Shown piece after piece: positions 1 to 10,158 of a stretch of 64,000 nucleotides of DNA (positions within the stretch are counted from its first letter, which is position 1; each line of letters starts with the position of its first letter). Source of the DNA: Vibrio algicola (GTDB lineage Bacteria; Pseudomonadota; Gammaproteobacteria; Enterobacterales; Vibrionaceae); the NCBI RefSeq assembly GCF_009601765.2, contig NZ_CP045700.1, forward strand, positions 434,001 through 498,000, given 5' to 3'. The notes under the pieces were generated by a model. It was not told the origin of the DNA and ran no database searches. It was given only the letters and a program-made list of their open reading frames with translations. A program made the translations under genes and the position numbers.

Positions 1-666
1 TGGACAAAAGCGATTAAGTAAGGCGGTTTTGTCAATCGCCCAACTGTCTTTAGATACCCATCTAATCGATTGGGCGCTATCAGGTTGCCCTAATACTATC
101 CAATCCTCCCAGCTATTACCTGATTGTGTTTTAATCCGAATTTTATATAAACCATTTCCAATTTCAGTATTGCGATCAATTTGAACACTATAGTTTAGCT
201 TACCGGTGCTCGCGCTATTGTCTTTACTGAGCTTAGCATTAGACAGCAGTGCTTTATCTGGCCATTTAACGAAGCTGATTTCACTTACGTTTGAATTGGT
301 TGATGCTCTAATATTTAAACGATAATTTAAACGATAATTTAAACGGCCCGGACTTTGAATGACTTGTCGCTCAATTACAACATTATTCAACCAACTTGGG
401 TAACCGGAAGTATCAAAGCCTCGGCCACAATCGCTTTCTAGCCCTTTCCATAGCAAACCATTTAAATGATTGGTTACATGAGCTTCTGGTTCATTTTGCC
501 AAGCTTCGACCATCGCATCGAAGCTTTTCTTTAAGTCTCCTGATAACAATGCTTTATGAGCATTGGTAATCGAATCTTGTTGTGTAAACCACTCATTATC
601 CGCCCAACTTTGGTTAGGTAATAAGCTAATACATAAGATCAAAAGACTTGGGTTAATTTTCAACAT
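1..666 (-). CDS. VxrC-like DUF2861 protein (3' end outside window)
   Basis: 222 codons are visible and open throughout; the gene continues past the left edge. The ATG at 666 lies one base after the vxrB stop, so it is co-transcribed and probably translationally coupled. The N-terminus (MLKINPSLLILCISLLP, ending NQSWA before DNEW) is a convincing Sec signal peptide, so the product is periplasmic or envelope-located. From memory, the gene after vxrAB in Vibrio encodes a DUF2861 protein called VxrC, of unknown biochemical role; position and N-terminus fit. Around residues 107-120 a 12-base tandem repeat gives the peptide RLNYRLNYRLNYRLN. The family call rests mainly on gene order. Confidence 0.7.
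   Translation of the reverse strand, partial: MLKINPSLLILCISLLPNQSWADNEWFTQQDSITNAHKALLSGDLKKSFDAMVEAWQNEPEAHVTNHLNGLLWKGLESDCGRGFDTSGYPSWLNNVVIERQVIQSPGRLNYRLNYRLNIRASTNSNVSEISFVKWPDKALLSNAKLSKDNSASTGKLNYSVQIDRNTEIGNGLYKIRIKTQSGNSWEDWIVLGQPDSAQSIRWVSKDSWAIDKTALLNRFCP
311..345. repeat. 12-bp in-frame tandem repeat in the vxrC-like gene
   Basis: The unit TTTAAACGATAA occurs at 314-325 and 326-337, followed by a partial third copy at 338-345. Because the unit is a multiple of three, changes in copy number would add or remove four residues (RLNY) without shifting frame. Confidence 0.8.
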
Positions 667-667
667 T

Positions 668-1324
668 TTATTCTTTCATTTTATAACCAACACCGCGCAA
701 AGTTTCTATTTTAATGCTCGGTATTTTTTGACGAAGTTGTAAAATATGGGTATCAACGGTACGAGTGGTTGGGAAGTGATTATAACCCCAAACATGATCG
801 AGTAATTCGTCTCGAGTGAAAACGCGGCCTAAATTGACGGCTAAAAACACCAGTAAATCAAATTCGGTCCGAGTCATGATAATAACTTCATCACCCTCTT
901 TTACCTCTCTCGTGGTTTTATCCATAAAGATATTGCCAACGGTAACTTTGCTTCCGTCATCTTCTGAATCGGGCGATCTTAACTGTGCTCGAATACGAGC
1001 AAACAACTCGGCTTCTGCAAAAGGTTTGGTTAAATAATCATTGGCTCCCGAATCTAATCCCGACACTTTATCTTTTACAGAGACTAACGCGGTTAAAAGA
1101 ATAACCGGTATATCTTTAATTTGTTTCCACTCGGCTAAAAAGGTGACCGAATCACCATCGGGTAATTGTCGATCCAAAATAACAAGATCGGCTTTGTCCC
1201 ATAACGCTGCCACATCTTCAGCGCGCTCTACATGTAAGCATTCATAACCCGCCTGTTCTAAACTGACTAATAGTCCATCTGCAAGGTTGCGATCATCTTC
1301 AACGAGTAGCAATGTCTGTTTCAC
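668..1324 (-). CDS. vxrB: Response regulator VxrB (OmpR/PhoB family)
   Basis: A 218-residue response regulator. The receiver domain starts MKQTLLLVEDDRNLADG (acidic pocket VEDD), has the phospho-acceptor Asp in LVILDRQLPDGDS and the Lys in NDYLTKPFAEAEL. A winged-helix DNA-binding domain follows (TRTEFDLLVFLA, RTVDTHILQLRQK, IETLRGVGYK). I chose the GTG at 1324 because GGAGA sits six bases upstream; the longer ATG frame would extend the N-terminus without a ribosome site. The start lies inside the 3' end of vxrA (26-base overlap). In V. cholerae VxrAB (also called WigKR) controls type VI secretion, biofilm and cell-wall homeostasis. Family is certain; the VxrB identity is strongly supported by its DUF3404-type kinase partner. 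Confidence 0.88.
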   Translation of the reverse strand: MKQTLLLVEDDRNLADGLLVSLEQAGYECLHVERAEDVAALWDKADLVILDRQLPDGDSVTFLAEWKQIKDIPVILLTALVSVKDKVSGLDSGANDYLTKPFAEAELFARIRAQLRSPDSEDDGSKVTVGNIFMDKTTREVKEGDEVIIMTRTEFDLLVFLAVNLGRVFTRDELLDHVWGYNHFPTTRTVDTHILQLRQKIPSIKIETLRGVGYKMKE

Positions 1325-2783
1325 AGGGAATCTCCAATTTAAATGTTGTCGGTGGTCCACTTAGGCTCATTTTGCCATCCATACGAGCAACCATCGATTC
1401 TACAATAGTTAAACCAAGACCCAAACCACTTTTACTAACAAAGGGTTTGCGAAGTTTCGCCCAATCTTTTTTTGTTAATAGCCCTTGATCAATAACTTCA
1501 AGAACCAATTTATTTGAATGTGTCGTCGCTTTTAATAACACTGGTGCTACGCCATATTTACAAGCATTTCTAACTAAATTGTCAACACAGGTTCCTAGCC
1601 AATAAATATTAATTTTCACTGCTAGATCTTGGTTCAACTCAATGGCGATATCAAATTCTGATCCCTCATAACGATACCGTAACCATTCCCCCACAGAGGG
1701 TATCCATTCTGTTGCTAGGGTTTGGTTATCCGACTGTAGATAATCTTTACTCGCTTCAGCCAATTGCCTTAAACGACGAGTGTCTTCACATAAACGTCTA
1801 AATTCATCGTAAACAGTATCCGGTAAATGTTCAAATTCACGTCGAAAACCTTCTACCGTCAGTGACAGACTTGCGATCGGTGTTCTTAATTCATGAGTTA
1901 AAATTTGCAAAACCAACATTCGGCTGCGAAGATCTTTACGTTTGCTTAACCAACGTGAATAACCCCAACTACAGATTAGGATAATATTGACGATAGCTAA
2001 AGCTAATATACTGTAAAATAACGTATCTGAGTTATTTTTATTATCCCAACATACATTTCCGCTGCGAACATAACAGTGTTCGGTTTGTGAAAAAGGTTTT
2101 ACCACCAATTCTGATTGCTCAAGGTGCTCTTGCCACATCTTAGCAGGAAAAAGATAATACTCGGTACCGCGACGTAACCAAATTTCATTTTGTGACAAAA
2201 TAGTCTCGGAACCCGAAATCAAGGCGGCGACAGCATCGTATGGCATGAGCTGCAATCGACCTAATAATGTATTCTTAGCCGCTTTGGGACGCTCTTGGAT
2301 ATGCATAAACGGCAATAATTGTTGATATTTATCAGGGTGTTTTTTCACATAACGAGCAGCATAAGTGCCTCCACCGGGGTGGATCAGGTTGGAGCGGATA
2401 AACCATTTAAGTGGTAATGCGGTGCCTTTACACATTGCCCGAGAAAAGACTAAAGGTTGAGTTACCGATGGACTTAACGGGTACTTCCCCTTACAGGTAG
2501 TGGCAATTTTATAAACTTGTTGTAAATCTTTAAGTGGGTATTGAGCAGTCTGAGGAAGTATGCTGTCTGGTGAGAGTAAATTGGTTGGGTAATCAGTTTG
2601 GATCACTCGAATATCGTAAACCGCCACCGCTTTATTGTCGTTAAACGATTTTTTAAATTGAGTAATACGTTCCGGTAACGTGTTAGCTTGAGCAGACCAC
2701 GCTAGACAAGAAAGCCCCAATAGTAAAAAATTTCGTAAATTCAAAAAGCTACCTAATTGATATAGTGAGTTACTGATAGTCAT
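1299..2783 (-). CDS. vxrA: Sensor histidine kinase VxrA
   Basis: A 494-residue membrane kinase. There is a signal or first membrane segment near residues 17-33 (LRNFLLLGLSCLAWSAQA), a periplasmic sensor domain to about residue 250 (the DUF3404 region typical of VxrA), and a second membrane helix (FYSILALAIVNIILICSWGY). The cytoplasmic kinase has the H-box LTHELRTPIASL, the N-box DNLVRNACKYG and the G-box GLGLGLTIVESM. Four cysteines in the sensor part could form disulfides. It is first in the vxrA-vxrB-vxrC-like operon. In V. cholerae this kinase responds to cell-wall damage; ligand and trigger cannot be read from sequence. Confidence 0.88.
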   Translation of the reverse strand: MTISNSLYQLGSFLNLRNFLLLGLSCLAWSAQANTLPERITQFKKSFNDNKAVAVYDIRVIQTDYPTNLLSPDSILPQTAQYPLKDLQQVYKIATTCKGKYPLSPSVTQPLVFSRAMCKGTALPLKWFIRSNLIHPGGGTYAARYVKKHPDKYQQLLPFMHIQERPKAAKNTLLGRLQLMPYDAVAALISGSETILSQNEIWLRRGTEYYLFPAKMWQEHLEQSELVVKPFSQTEHCYVRSGNVCWDNKNNSDTLFYSILALAIVNIILICSWGYSRWLSKRKDLRSRMLVLQILTHELRTPIASLSLTVEGFRREFEHLPDTVYDEFRRLCEDTRRLRQLAEASKDYLQSDNQTLATEWIPSVGEWLRYRYEGSEFDIAIELNQDLAVKINIYWLGTCVDNLVRNACKYGVAPVLLKATTHSNKLVLEVIDQGLLTKKDWAKLRKPFVSKSGLGLGLTIVESMVARMDGKMSLSGPPTTFKLEIPCETDIATR

Positions 2784-2834
2784 TCTACATCAAAAATAAT
2801 AAACACTGTGCACTTCCATACATTTTTATAATTA

Positions 2835-2871
2835 ATTAACCTTTATCACTATAAAGTTTGACCTAACTAAC
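2835..2871 (-). promoter_or_regulatory. Two-part motif upstream of vxrA, shared with the barrel gene
   Basis: On the plus strand this is ATTAACCTTTA, a spacer, then GACCTAACTAAC. Read in the direction of vxrA it is two AGGT-containing half sites (AGGTCAAA and AGGTTAAT) with starts 22 bases apart, about two helical turns. A close relative lies at 7753-7787. A paired direct repeat upstream of an OmpR-family operon suggests a VxrB operator; that is inference. Confidence 0.45.
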
Positions 2872-3013
2872 ACTCCATTACTGCATAGTAGAGCTATAAA
2901 TCATCCCATCACTCTGTAAGTTACACTGTGATAAATTAATGCGTTCATATTTCAGTCACACCAAGGGTTTATAGAAAGCGAACCCAGATCGCTCGCTTCC
3001 ACCTTTTAATCAA

Positions 3014-3041
3014 AAAAAACCAGCTCGAAAGCTGGTTTTTT
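3014..3041 (-). terminator. Rho-independent terminator after pntB
   Basis: AAAACCAGCTC-GAAA-GCTGGTTTT forms a stable stem with a T-run on the minus strand, 24 bases past the pntB stop. The A-rich flank would also allow it to work from the other direction. Confidence 0.85.
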
Positions 3042-3064
3042 ACTTTATCCAATGAGTTTATTAA

Positions 3065-4444
3065 TTAAAGAGCTTTTGAAATTGCATCGACACTGGCTTT
3101 AGCATCACCAAACAACATTTGAGTATTTTCTTTAAAGAACAATGGGTTTTGAACACCAGCATAACCTGTGTTCATTGAACGTTTAAAGACAATCACATTT
3201 TTCGCATTCCAAACTTCCAATACAGGCATACCTGCAATTGGGCTGTTTGGATCTTCAAGAGCTGCTGGGTTAACCGTATCATTCGCACCAATAACAAGAA
3301 CGGTATCAGTGGTGGTAAAATCGTCGTTGATTTCATCCATTTCTAATACGATGTCATAAGGAACTTTGGCTTCGGCCAGTAATACGTTCATGTGACCAGG
3401 TAACCGCCCTGCGACTGGGTGAATACCAAATCGAACGTCAACACCTTGCGCGCGCAATTTTTCAGTAATTTCATGTACTGGATATTGAGCTTGAGCAACC
3501 GCCATACCATACCCTGGGGTAATGATGACTGACTTAGAATCTTTCAGCATTTCTGCTACTTCTTCCGCCGTGGTTTCACGGTGCTCACCTTGCTCTTCAT
3601 CACCGGTTGATGCCGTTGTTGGTGCATTACCAAACCCGCCTGCAATCACGCTGATGAAAGAACGGTTCATTGCTTTACACATAATGTACGAAAGAATCGC
3701 ACCAGAAGAACCCACCAAGGCACCGGTTACAATTAACAAATCATTCGCGAGCATGAAACCTGCTGCTGCTGCTGCCCAACCTGAGTATGAGTTAAGCATA
3801 GAAACTACAACAGGCATATCCGCGCCGCCGATTGACGACACCAAATGGTAACCAAACACGAGCGCGATAGCCGTCATAACAAGTAAAGCAAACATGCTGC
3901 CATTGTTATTAACGAAGTAAATCATCAGCAATACAGAAACAACAATCGCCAATAAATTCCATTTATGCTTATGGGGAATATTTAACGCCGATGTTGATAC
4001 TAAACCGCGTAATTTACAAAATGCGACAATCGAGCCACTAAAGGTGACCGCACCAATGAACACACCTAAGAACACTTCAACTAAATGAATATTCAGTAAT
4101 GCGCCCGTTAATACACCGTGATCGATATAGCTGTTATAACCCACCAACACCGCTGCCATACCCACAAAACTGTGGAGAATTGCAACTAATTCAGGCATTT
4201 CAGTCATTTCTACTTTGCGAGCTAAGTAGATACCTATAGCACCACCAATGATCATCGCTAAAATGATCCAAGTGATACCAGCCGAGTGAGGGCCGAAAAT
4301 AGTGGCGATCAAAGCGATGGCCATACCTGCGATACCGTAATAGTTACCAAAACGAGCCGAATCTTGCTTAGAAAGACCCGCCAAGCTCATAATAAATAGA
4401 ACGGCAGCAACAACGTATGCCGCTTGTACTAATCCTGCAGACAT
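3065..4444 (-). CDS. pntB: NAD(P) transhydrogenase subunit beta
   Basis: A 459-residue beta subunit of the proton-translocating transhydrogenase, which transfers hydride between NADH and NADP+ using the proton gradient at the inner membrane. The first ~270 residues form a series of hydrophobic helices. The C-terminal NADP(H)-binding domain III is clear: [56 protein letters not shown] and the terminal [16 protein letters not shown]. Length matches the family (~460). It follows pntA by nine bases, and a terminator follows it, so pntAB is a two-gene unit. Confidence 0.97.
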   Translation of the reverse strand: MSAGLVQAAYVVAAVLFIMSLAGLSKQDSARFGNYYGIAGMAIALIATIFGPHSAGITWIILAMIIGGAIGIYLARKVEMTEMPELVAILHSFVGMAAVLVGYNSYIDHGVLTGALLNIHLVEVFLGVFIGAVTFSGSIVAFCKLRGLVSTSALNIPHKHKWNLLAIVVSVLLMIYFVNNNGSMFALLVMTAIALVFGYHLVSSIGGADMPVVVSMLNSYSGWAAAAAGFMLANDLLIVTGALVGSSGAILSYIMCKAMNRSFISVIAGGFGNAPTTASTGDEEQGEHRETTAEEVAEMLKDSKSVIITPGYGMAVAQAQYPVHEITEKLRAQGVDVRFGIHPVAGRLPGHMNVLLAEAKVPYDIVLEMDEINDDFTTTDTVLVIGANDTVNPAALEDPNSPIAGMPVLEVWNAKNVIVFKRSMNTGYAGVQNPLFFKENTQMLFGDAKASVDAISKAL

Positions 4445-4453
4445 AAGTTACTC

Positions 4454-6007
4454 CTACTTCTTACGGAACATTTCAAGCATACGTTTGGTTACGGTAAAGC
4501 CACCAAAAATGTTTATGCTTGCAATTAAAATCGCGATGAATGACAAAAACGACACAATGCCATTACCTTGCCCCACTTGTAACAATGCGCCGACGACGAT
4601 AATGCCAGAAATCGCATTGGTGACCGACATTAGCGGAGTATGCAAAGAATGCGATACATTCCACACCACGTAATAACCCACAACACAGGCTAAAACAAAC
4701 ACGGTAAAGTGAGATAAAAATTCCGGTGGTGCTACAGTTCCGATCCAACCGAATAAACCTGCCGCGATCACCATCGCGCCAAATTTTTTGGTTGGTGAGA
4801 CTGGCTTTTCTTCTTTCTTAACCGGAGCGGCTTGTGCTTTAGGCGCAGCTTGTGGTTGCGCAGACACTTGAATTGGCGGCGCAGGCCAGGTGACTTCGCC
4901 TTCTTTAACGACCGTAACCCCACGTAAAACCACATCTTCAAAGTCAATATTGATGTTGCCATCTTTCTCTTTGCAAAGCAGTTTTAGCAAGTTAACTAAG
5001 TTGGTACCGTAAAGCTGAGAAGATTGAGTCGGAAGACGGCCAACCATATCGGTATAACCGATCACGGTGACACCATTTGGTGTTTTAACCACTTTATCCG
5101 CTTCAGTGTATGCACAGTTACCACCATTTGCGGCGGCAAGATCAACGATCACGCTGCCGGCTTTCATGCTATCGACCATTTCTTTGGTGATAAGCTTTGG
5201 CGCAGGACGACCAGGGATCAATGCGGTGGTAATAATGATATCGACATCTTTGGCTTGCGCAGCATACAGCTCTTCTGCTTTCTTGTTAAAAGCGTCCGAC
5301 ATTTCTTTTGCGTAACCATCACCAGCACTGGTGTCTTCTTTGAAATCAACTTCTAAGAAATCAGCGCCCATTGATTGAACTTGTTCTTTTACTTCAGGAC
5401 GAACATCAAATGCGCGAACAATCGCACCTAAACTGCCCGCAGCGCCAATAGCCGCAAGACCTGCAACACCAGCACCGGCAACCAGTACTTTCGCTGGCGG
5501 CACTTTACCTGCCGCAGTAATTTGCCCTGTAAAGAAACGGCCAAACTCATGCGCCGCTTCTACCACTGCGCGGTAACCCGCAATGTTTGCCATTGAACTA
5601 AGGGCATCTAACGCTTGAGCACGAGAAATACGAGGAACCGAATCCATCGCCATCACGTTAATATTTTTAGTGGCTAGTTTTGCTAACAACTCTTCATTTT
5701 GAGCAGGCCAAATAAAGCTGACCAAACTCGCGCCGTCTTGAAGCAATTCAAACTCATCAACGCCGGTATCAGCATTGATTTGAGGCGCATTCACTTTAAG
5801 AATGATCTCTGACTTCCACACATCTTGCGCAGAAACCACAGACGCTCCAGCCGCTTCAAATGCAGTATCATCAAAACTGGCAAGTGCGCCAGCATTCGAT
5901 TCTACCGCGACAGTAAATCCTAGTTTTAATAGCTGCTCGACCGTTTTCGGCGTGGCAGCGACTCGCGTTTCACCCGCAAGTATTTCTCTCGGTACACCAA
6001 TCTGCAT
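4454..6007 (-). CDS. pntA: NAD(P) transhydrogenase subunit alpha
   Basis: A 517-residue alpha subunit. The N-terminal NAD-binding domain I resembles alanine dehydrogenase ([17 protein letters not shown]; Rossmann glycine motif [51 protein letters not shown]). A variable Ala/Pro/Lys-rich linker lies near residues 380-405. The C-terminal membrane domain (~408-517) has about four helices. It is first in the pntAB unit, with a 265-base region upstream in which I see no strong operator. Length and domain order are as in E. coli PntA. Confidence 0.97.
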   Translation of the reverse strand: MQIGVPREILAGETRVAATPKTVEQLLKLGFTVAVESNAGALASFDDTAFEAAGASVVSAQDVWKSEIILKVNAPQINADTGVDEFELLQDGASLVSFIWPAQNEELLAKLATKNINVMAMDSVPRISRAQALDALSSMANIAGYRAVVEAAHEFGRFFTGQITAAGKVPPAKVLVAGAGVAGLAAIGAAGSLGAIVRAFDVRPEVKEQVQSMGADFLEVDFKEDTSAGDGYAKEMSDAFNKKAEELYAAQAKDVDIIITTALIPGRPAPKLITKEMVDSMKAGSVIVDLAAANGGNCAYTEADKVVKTPNGVTVIGYTDMVGRLPTQSSQLYGTNLVNLLKLLCKEKDGNINIDFEDVVLRGVTVVKEGEVTWPAPPIQVSAQPQAAPKAQAAPVKKEEKPVSPTKKFGAMVIAAGLFGWIGTVAPPEFLSHFTVFVLACVVGYYVVWNVSHSLHTPLMSVTNAISGIIVVGALLQVGQGNGIVSFLSFIAILIASINIFGGFTVTKRMLEMFRKK

Positions 6008-6272
6008 AGTAATTCCTTGAACATTGGCAATAAAATTAGTGGTTATCTAACTTGTGTAAATATGAACATTAGATAGTAATCGTAAACATCATGTAATAAA
6101 AAAACTAAATTTTATGACTTATAACGCTAAGTTAGCTTGATTCTCACCTTTATGAAGTAAAAAAACAACAAGATAGACAAGAAAACAGGTCATACCTGAT
6201 ATGCATTAAAATCATGTGGATACAAAAACAACACCTATCGTTCCTTAATTAATCATAATGCGAATTCATAAC

Positions 6273-6548
6273 TTAAAACATGGACGAACCAGATTGTTCG
6301 ATAAAAAGTTTTGCCTTTTTCAGCATCAATTGATTTGCATCATCTTGTGATGACAGCACATCGGAACGAATGAAGCGGTGTGTTTTAACCTCGCCATCGA
6401 TGTGTTTAACAATCCGTCCCGCCACTCGATATTGACTGCCCTCAGAAATTGACTCGGCGTAGATTAAAAAACCATTAAACTCGATCGGTTCAACCTCAAC
6501 GACTTTTGTTTCCTTTTTACTACCAAACAACTTTGATAAAAAACCCAC
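6273..6548 (-). CDS. HlyU-family (PF10115-like) small protein
   Basis: A small protein of 91 residues. I place the start at the GTG at 6548, where AAGGAG lies six bases upstream; the in-frame ATG at 6566 would put this site inside the gene. It opens MGFLSKLFGSKKE and has the family-like core YRVAGRIVKHIDGEVKTH followed by RFIRSDV. I recall this pattern from the Pfam HlyU family, named after a Vibrio haemolysin activator, though most members are uncharacterised and no clear DNA-binding helix is visible here. It is a single-gene unit between pntA and the barrel gene. Confidence 0.6.
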   Translation of the reverse strand: MGFLSKLFGSKKETKVVEVEPIEFNGFLIYAESISEGSQYRVAGRIVKHIDGEVKTHRFIRSDVLSSQDDANQLMLKKAKLFIEQSGSSMF

Positions 6549-6679
6549 TCGTTTCTCCTTTAGCAAACAATCTCGCCATAGTAATACGTTTTTTAATATT
6601 AAATGACCGGATTATAACGATAATACCAATAGGCAAAACCTATCAAAATAATCATCCATAAACATGACTCACTCTAGAC

Positions 6680-7663
6680 TTAATCTTGGTTAAAGAACAA
6701 TACGATACTGCCGCCCTTCAATGCACTGCCATAGTTAATGTTGATCCCAATCCCAACGTTATCGACCCAATCACGTAAAATTGGAGGGGTGAGTAACCAA
6801 CCCAATGAGAACTCATAATAATTATCTGTACCCAATGAGGCAATCGGATCGCCCCCTAGATCAACCCGTTTGAAACTGGTGTACATCGACGGAATATAAC
6901 CCGCCCAATTACTCAGGTTGTAATTCGCTTTAACACCATTCATCCAATACCAGCCATTTGGGTTACCTGCCTCATAACGCTTTTCTTTGTCCCAAGATTT
7001 ACCATAAAAATAATTCATTTCCGTGGTATAGCGCCAATAACCCCACTTACGTTGAAATTTATAATCAAATGCAAGGTTAGGCTCAGCTACATAAGCTCGG
7101 CTGGAGGTATTGTAAGCCGCGCCATCTAGGATCGGCTTCAAACTTTCACTGTCACTGCTGTTGTATGAATGCTTATTCTTATAATACATAAAATGATTAC
7201 CAAGACCGTACAATACCCGCCAATTCTCGGTAATATTAAAGGTGAGCTTATAGCCGACATAACCGCTGTAGACCTTATTAATATCTAAATCGGCTTTAAT
7301 ATCAGGACGTTGATTCAGTTTGGTTTCATTTTCAAAGTAAACGTAAGAGGCACGAACATAAAATTGATGATGAAAACGCTCTGTTGCACCATCAAGTTCC
7401 CAACTATAAGGAAAAGTGGTGACTGCAACACGGCCACGAAGAGCAAGAGATTGGTCGTCACCCAGATTATCATCTTGAAAAGGGGTAATCGCATTGGGAT
7501 TAAAATCTTGGATACCAAAAGTGATCACATCACTATTAGTTAAAATAACCGCGGTCGAAAAAGTCTGCTCGGCACGAGAATGCACCGGTTCACTCGCTTT
7601 TGCTAATGCAATAAACGTGAGATTAATTACTATAACGGCAATAATTGTCGTTAAATGCGCCAT
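6680..7663 (-). CDS. Outer-membrane beta-barrel protein (solitary autotransporter-barrel type)
   Basis: 327 residues with an N-terminal signal sequence (hydrophobic AVIVINLTFIALAKA) and a mature part full of alternating aromatic/polar strands, such as YVRASYVYFENE, YSGYVGYKLTFNI, WRYTTEMNYFYG and YEFSLGWLLTPP. It ends IVLFFNQD rather than with the classic terminal Phe. The pattern fits a small outer-membrane barrel; I believe it matches the Vibrio family annotated as a solitary autotransporter barrel (PF11557), but that is from memory. No passenger domain is present. A motif like that in front of vxrA lies about 90-125 bases upstream, which could tie it to envelope-stress control. Confidence 0.6.
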   Translation of the reverse strand: MAHLTTIIAVIVINLTFIALAKASEPVHSRAEQTFSTAVILTNSDVITFGIQDFNPNAITPFQDDNLGDDQSLALRGRVAVTTFPYSWELDGATERFHHQFYVRASYVYFENETKLNQRPDIKADLDINKVYSGYVGYKLTFNITENWRVLYGLGNHFMYYKNKHSYNSSDSESLKPILDGAAYNTSSRAYVAEPNLAFDYKFQRKWGYWRYTTEMNYFYGKSWDKEKRYEAGNPNGWYWMNGVKANYNLSNWAGYIPSMYTSFKRVDLGGDPIASLGTDNYYEFSLGWLLTPPILRDWVDNVGIGININYGSALKGGSIVLFFNQD

Positions 7664-7752
7664 CCATGATCCTTAAACACTGTGTACTGGTCCTCGCTCA
7701 GATATAGATGTTATACAAGTTATCACTGCTTGCAAATATTTAGCTGTCATCC

Positions 7753-7787
7753 ATTAACCTTTAAACACAAATTTAGACCTAAGTAAC
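7753..7787 (-). promoter_or_regulatory. Second copy of the vxrA-type two-part motif
   Basis: ATTAACCTTTA, a 12-base spacer, then GACCTAAGTAAC. It matches the site in front of vxrA at 11 of 11 and 11 of 12 positions in the two blocks, with the blocks two bases closer together. It sits upstream of the outer-membrane barrel gene in the same orientation. Confidence 0.45.
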
Positions 7788-7872
7788 CTCTTTTCGCTAT
7801 ACCCCTCATTTTAATCGGTATTTAAAGCGTAATAGCTATGATAATTTGGGTGCTCATTATGCGAGGTTTCTT

Positions 7873-9369
7873 ATGTCTGCTTGGTCATCTGCCACATTAC
7901 AATATTCATTCCATCAACTTACCGATGGTTTTTATCATGCCGTTAACCCAATGGCGCTGAATAAACCGGAATGGGTCGATTGGAATGCGGATTTAGCCGA
8001 TTTACTTTCTCTGCCTCAAGAAGAAAATGCGCAGTTATTAGCAGAGTTTTCTGGTCAAACTATCCCTCAAGAATTTCGCCCGATTGCAATGAAATATGCA
8101 GGGCATCAATTTGGGCATTACAACCCAGATCTAGGCGATGGACGAGGATTGCTAGTGGCAGAGATAAAAGGCAAAGACCAACATTTTTATGATCTTCATA
8201 TTAAAGGCGCAGGTTTAACGCCCTATTCACGACAAGGTGATGGCCGCGCGGTATTACGCTCTAGCATCCGCGAATATTTATGCTCTGAAGCTTTGCATCA
8301 TTTAGGAATACCGACCAGCCGAGCATTAGGCTTGATCAATAGCCGTACACCGGTTTATCGTGAAAAGACCGAAACTGGCGCTATTTGTATTCGAGTGGCG
8401 CAAAGTCATGTTCGCTTTGGTCACTTTGAACACTTCTTTTATACCGGCCAGCATGAACAGCTTAAACAGTTACTCGATTATTGTATTCAGCACTATTTTC
8501 CTGAACAGCAACATCAACAAAAGCCCTACCTCGCCATGTTTGAACAAGTGGTGCTTTCCACCGCTCAACTTATCGCAAAATGGAATGCCTTTGGGTTTGC
8601 TCATGGGGTATTAAACACCGATAACATGTCGATCCTCGGCCAAACATTTGATTTCGGACCGTTCGGATTTTTAGACGCTTATCAACCCAACTACATTTGT
8701 AACCACTCCGATTATCAAGGGCGATACTCTTTTGCCAATCAACCCAATATTGGTTTGTGGAATTTGACCGCCCTCGCCCATGCACTCTCGCCTTTTATTG
8801 AACGTGCCGATCTTGATGCTGCATTAGCTCAATATGACCCCGAACTCAATCATGAATACAGCCAATTGATGCGCGCCAAAACTGGCCTAAACAACAAGCA
8901 GCCTGAGGATGGTGAACTGTTTAATCAACTATTTGCTTTAATGGCCGAAAACAAAGTCGATTACACTCGCTTCTTCCGCCAACTGTCGATGCTCGATCTA
9001 CCAGATCTACCAGATCAATCTACTCAACAATCTAAAATAAGTAAAAATGCTCAACAGCAGGTATTGGATTTATTTATTGATAGAAACGCGGCAAAATACT
9101 GGTTAGATAAGTACCTGACGCGAGCCGAGCAAGAGCCAGCAAGCACCGAACAACGCTGCCAATCGATGCGACTGGCGAATCCAAAATACATCCTACGCAA
9201 TCACCTTGCTCAAATTGCCATCGATAAAGCCGAAGATAGCGATTACAGCGAAGTCAAAATACTAATGGAATTGCTTAAAAACCCGTACAAAGAACAACCA
9301 AAGTATGATCATTACGCCAATTTACCACCTTCGTGGGCACAAGATCTTGAGATCAGTTGCTCTTCTTAA
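7873..9369 (+). CDS. selO: Protein adenylyltransferase SelO (YdiU family)
   Basis: A 498-residue pseudokinase-fold AMPylase that transfers AMP to Ser/Thr/Tyr of proteins and in E. coli protects against oxidative stress. Family hallmarks are present: [68 protein letters not shown] and the DFG-like [13 protein letters not shown] chose the ATG at 7873 because GAGG lies about seven bases upstream and [16 protein letters not shown] resembles family N-termini; an upstream ATG at 7846 would add nine residues. The family's C-terminal selenocysteine/cysteine is represented by the ending SCSS. Confidence 0.93.
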   Translation: MSAWSSATLQYSFHQLTDGFYHAVNPMALNKPEWVDWNADLADLLSLPQEENAQLLAEFSGQTIPQEFRPIAMKYAGHQFGHYNPDLGDGRGLLVAEIKGKDQHFYDLHIKGAGLTPYSRQGDGRAVLRSSIREYLCSEALHHLGIPTSRALGLINSRTPVYREKTETGAICIRVAQSHVRFGHFEHFFYTGQHEQLKQLLDYCIQHYFPEQQHQQKPYLAMFEQVVLSTAQLIAKWNAFGFAHGVLNTDNMSILGQTFDFGPFGFLDAYQPNYICNHSDYQGRYSFANQPNIGLWNLTALAHALSPFIERADLDAALAQYDPELNHEYSQLMRAKTGLNNKQPEDGELFNQLFALMAENKVDYTRFFRQLSMLDLPDLPDQSTQQSKISKNAQQQVLDLFIDRNAAKYWLDKYLTRAEQEPASTEQRCQSMRLANPKYILRNHLAQIAIDKAEDSDYSEVKILMELLKNPYKEQPKYDHYANLPPSWAQDLEISCSS

Positions 9370-9542
9370 CGCCCTTATACATAATAAGGCATACCTAAAT
9401 TAATTAGGGTGAACGAATGCCATCACACCGACCCGAAGTCATTGAAGTTTCCGCTTCAGCGACTAAAGGTTTAGATAGCATTTAAATTAATAAGGTATTA
9501 GCACATAGATAGTCATGTGTAGCAAAATATTGGGGTTTTATT

Positions 9543-10001
9543 ATGTCAGAACAACAAGACCAAGTGATCGAAGAGTCGGTAGAAGACAACGTAGATTTAA
9601 GCACTTACTCGCCAGAATTACGTCACTTAATCGAATTCGAACAAGTACCAGAACAAGCCATCCCTATGGTGACCTCAATTCACGATGTATCTGAAGAAGC
9701 CGTACGTGATGTATGGGACGATCTTCCTGCCAGCGCACAGAACATCTTAGATAATTTTGAGCAATTTCATGCCTTGATTTCAGTAGGTCAAACCTTCTCT
9801 GCAATCGATCTAATGCAAGAATTTGAAACCATGAAAATGCCTGCCGACATGGATGATGCAGGTAGAGAAGAATACCGCGCGTCATTACTAGATAAAGTAT
9901 TGCAGAACTGCGTAAAAGATATGATCAAGCAGCTTAAAAAAGCACGTCGTGATCCTATTCTTAAGCGTGACTTCGTGGAAATTTTTGCTAAAGAAAAATA
10001 A
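9543..10001 (+). CDS. Uncharacterised acidic protein
   Basis: 152 residues, not recognised. It is strongly acidic at the N-terminus (EESVEDNVD), predicted helical and soluble, with a basic C-terminal helix (KDMIKQLKKARRDPILKRD). There is no signal peptide, membrane segment or metal motif. It has its own promoter-sized gap after selO and a good terminator behind it, so it is a stand-alone unit. I have a faint impression of it as a conserved Vibrio hypothetical, but cannot name it. Confidence 0.75.
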   Translation: MSEQQDQVIEESVEDNVDLSTYSPELRHLIEFEQVPEQAIPMVTSIHDVSEEAVRDVWDDLPASAQNILDNFEQFHALISVGQTFSAIDLMQEFETMKMPADMDDAGREEYRASLLDKVLQNCVKDMIKQLKKARRDPILKRDFVEIFAKEK

Positions 10002-10027
10002 CCACACGCTTGTTATTTGTTAATTTA

Positions 10028-10058
10028 AAACGCTGACATCTCTTGTCGGCGTTTTTTT
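10028..10058 (+). terminator. Terminator after the acidic orphan
   Basis: AACGCTGACA-TCTCT-TGTCGGCGTT forms a stem (one T-G wobble) followed by seven T residues. Confidence 0.85.
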
Positions 10059-10087
10059 ATTGCATTCAAATTTCGGCATTAATGAAT

Positions 10088-10145
10088 GACATCCCCTAGA
10101 TCAGCTGTCGGCTGCGCGACACCTATCCTTATTTGTTATATGTAA
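10088..10145 (-). other. Truncated attC site at the distal end of the array
   Basis: Read on the minus strand, TTACATATAACAAATAAGG is the 5' half of an attC and is complementary to the start of the DUF3861 cassette (GTTATATGTAA). The matching 3' half ending GCGTTA is absent, so the array end has been deleted. Confidence 0.6.
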
Positions 10146-10158
10146 ACTGCAATAAAAT

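Noticed and set aside
9417..9485. 22-codon frame (MPSHRPEVIEVSASATKGLDSI) between selO and the acidic orphan
   Set aside because: Only a weak ribosome site and too short to support; no domain or conservation evidence visible.
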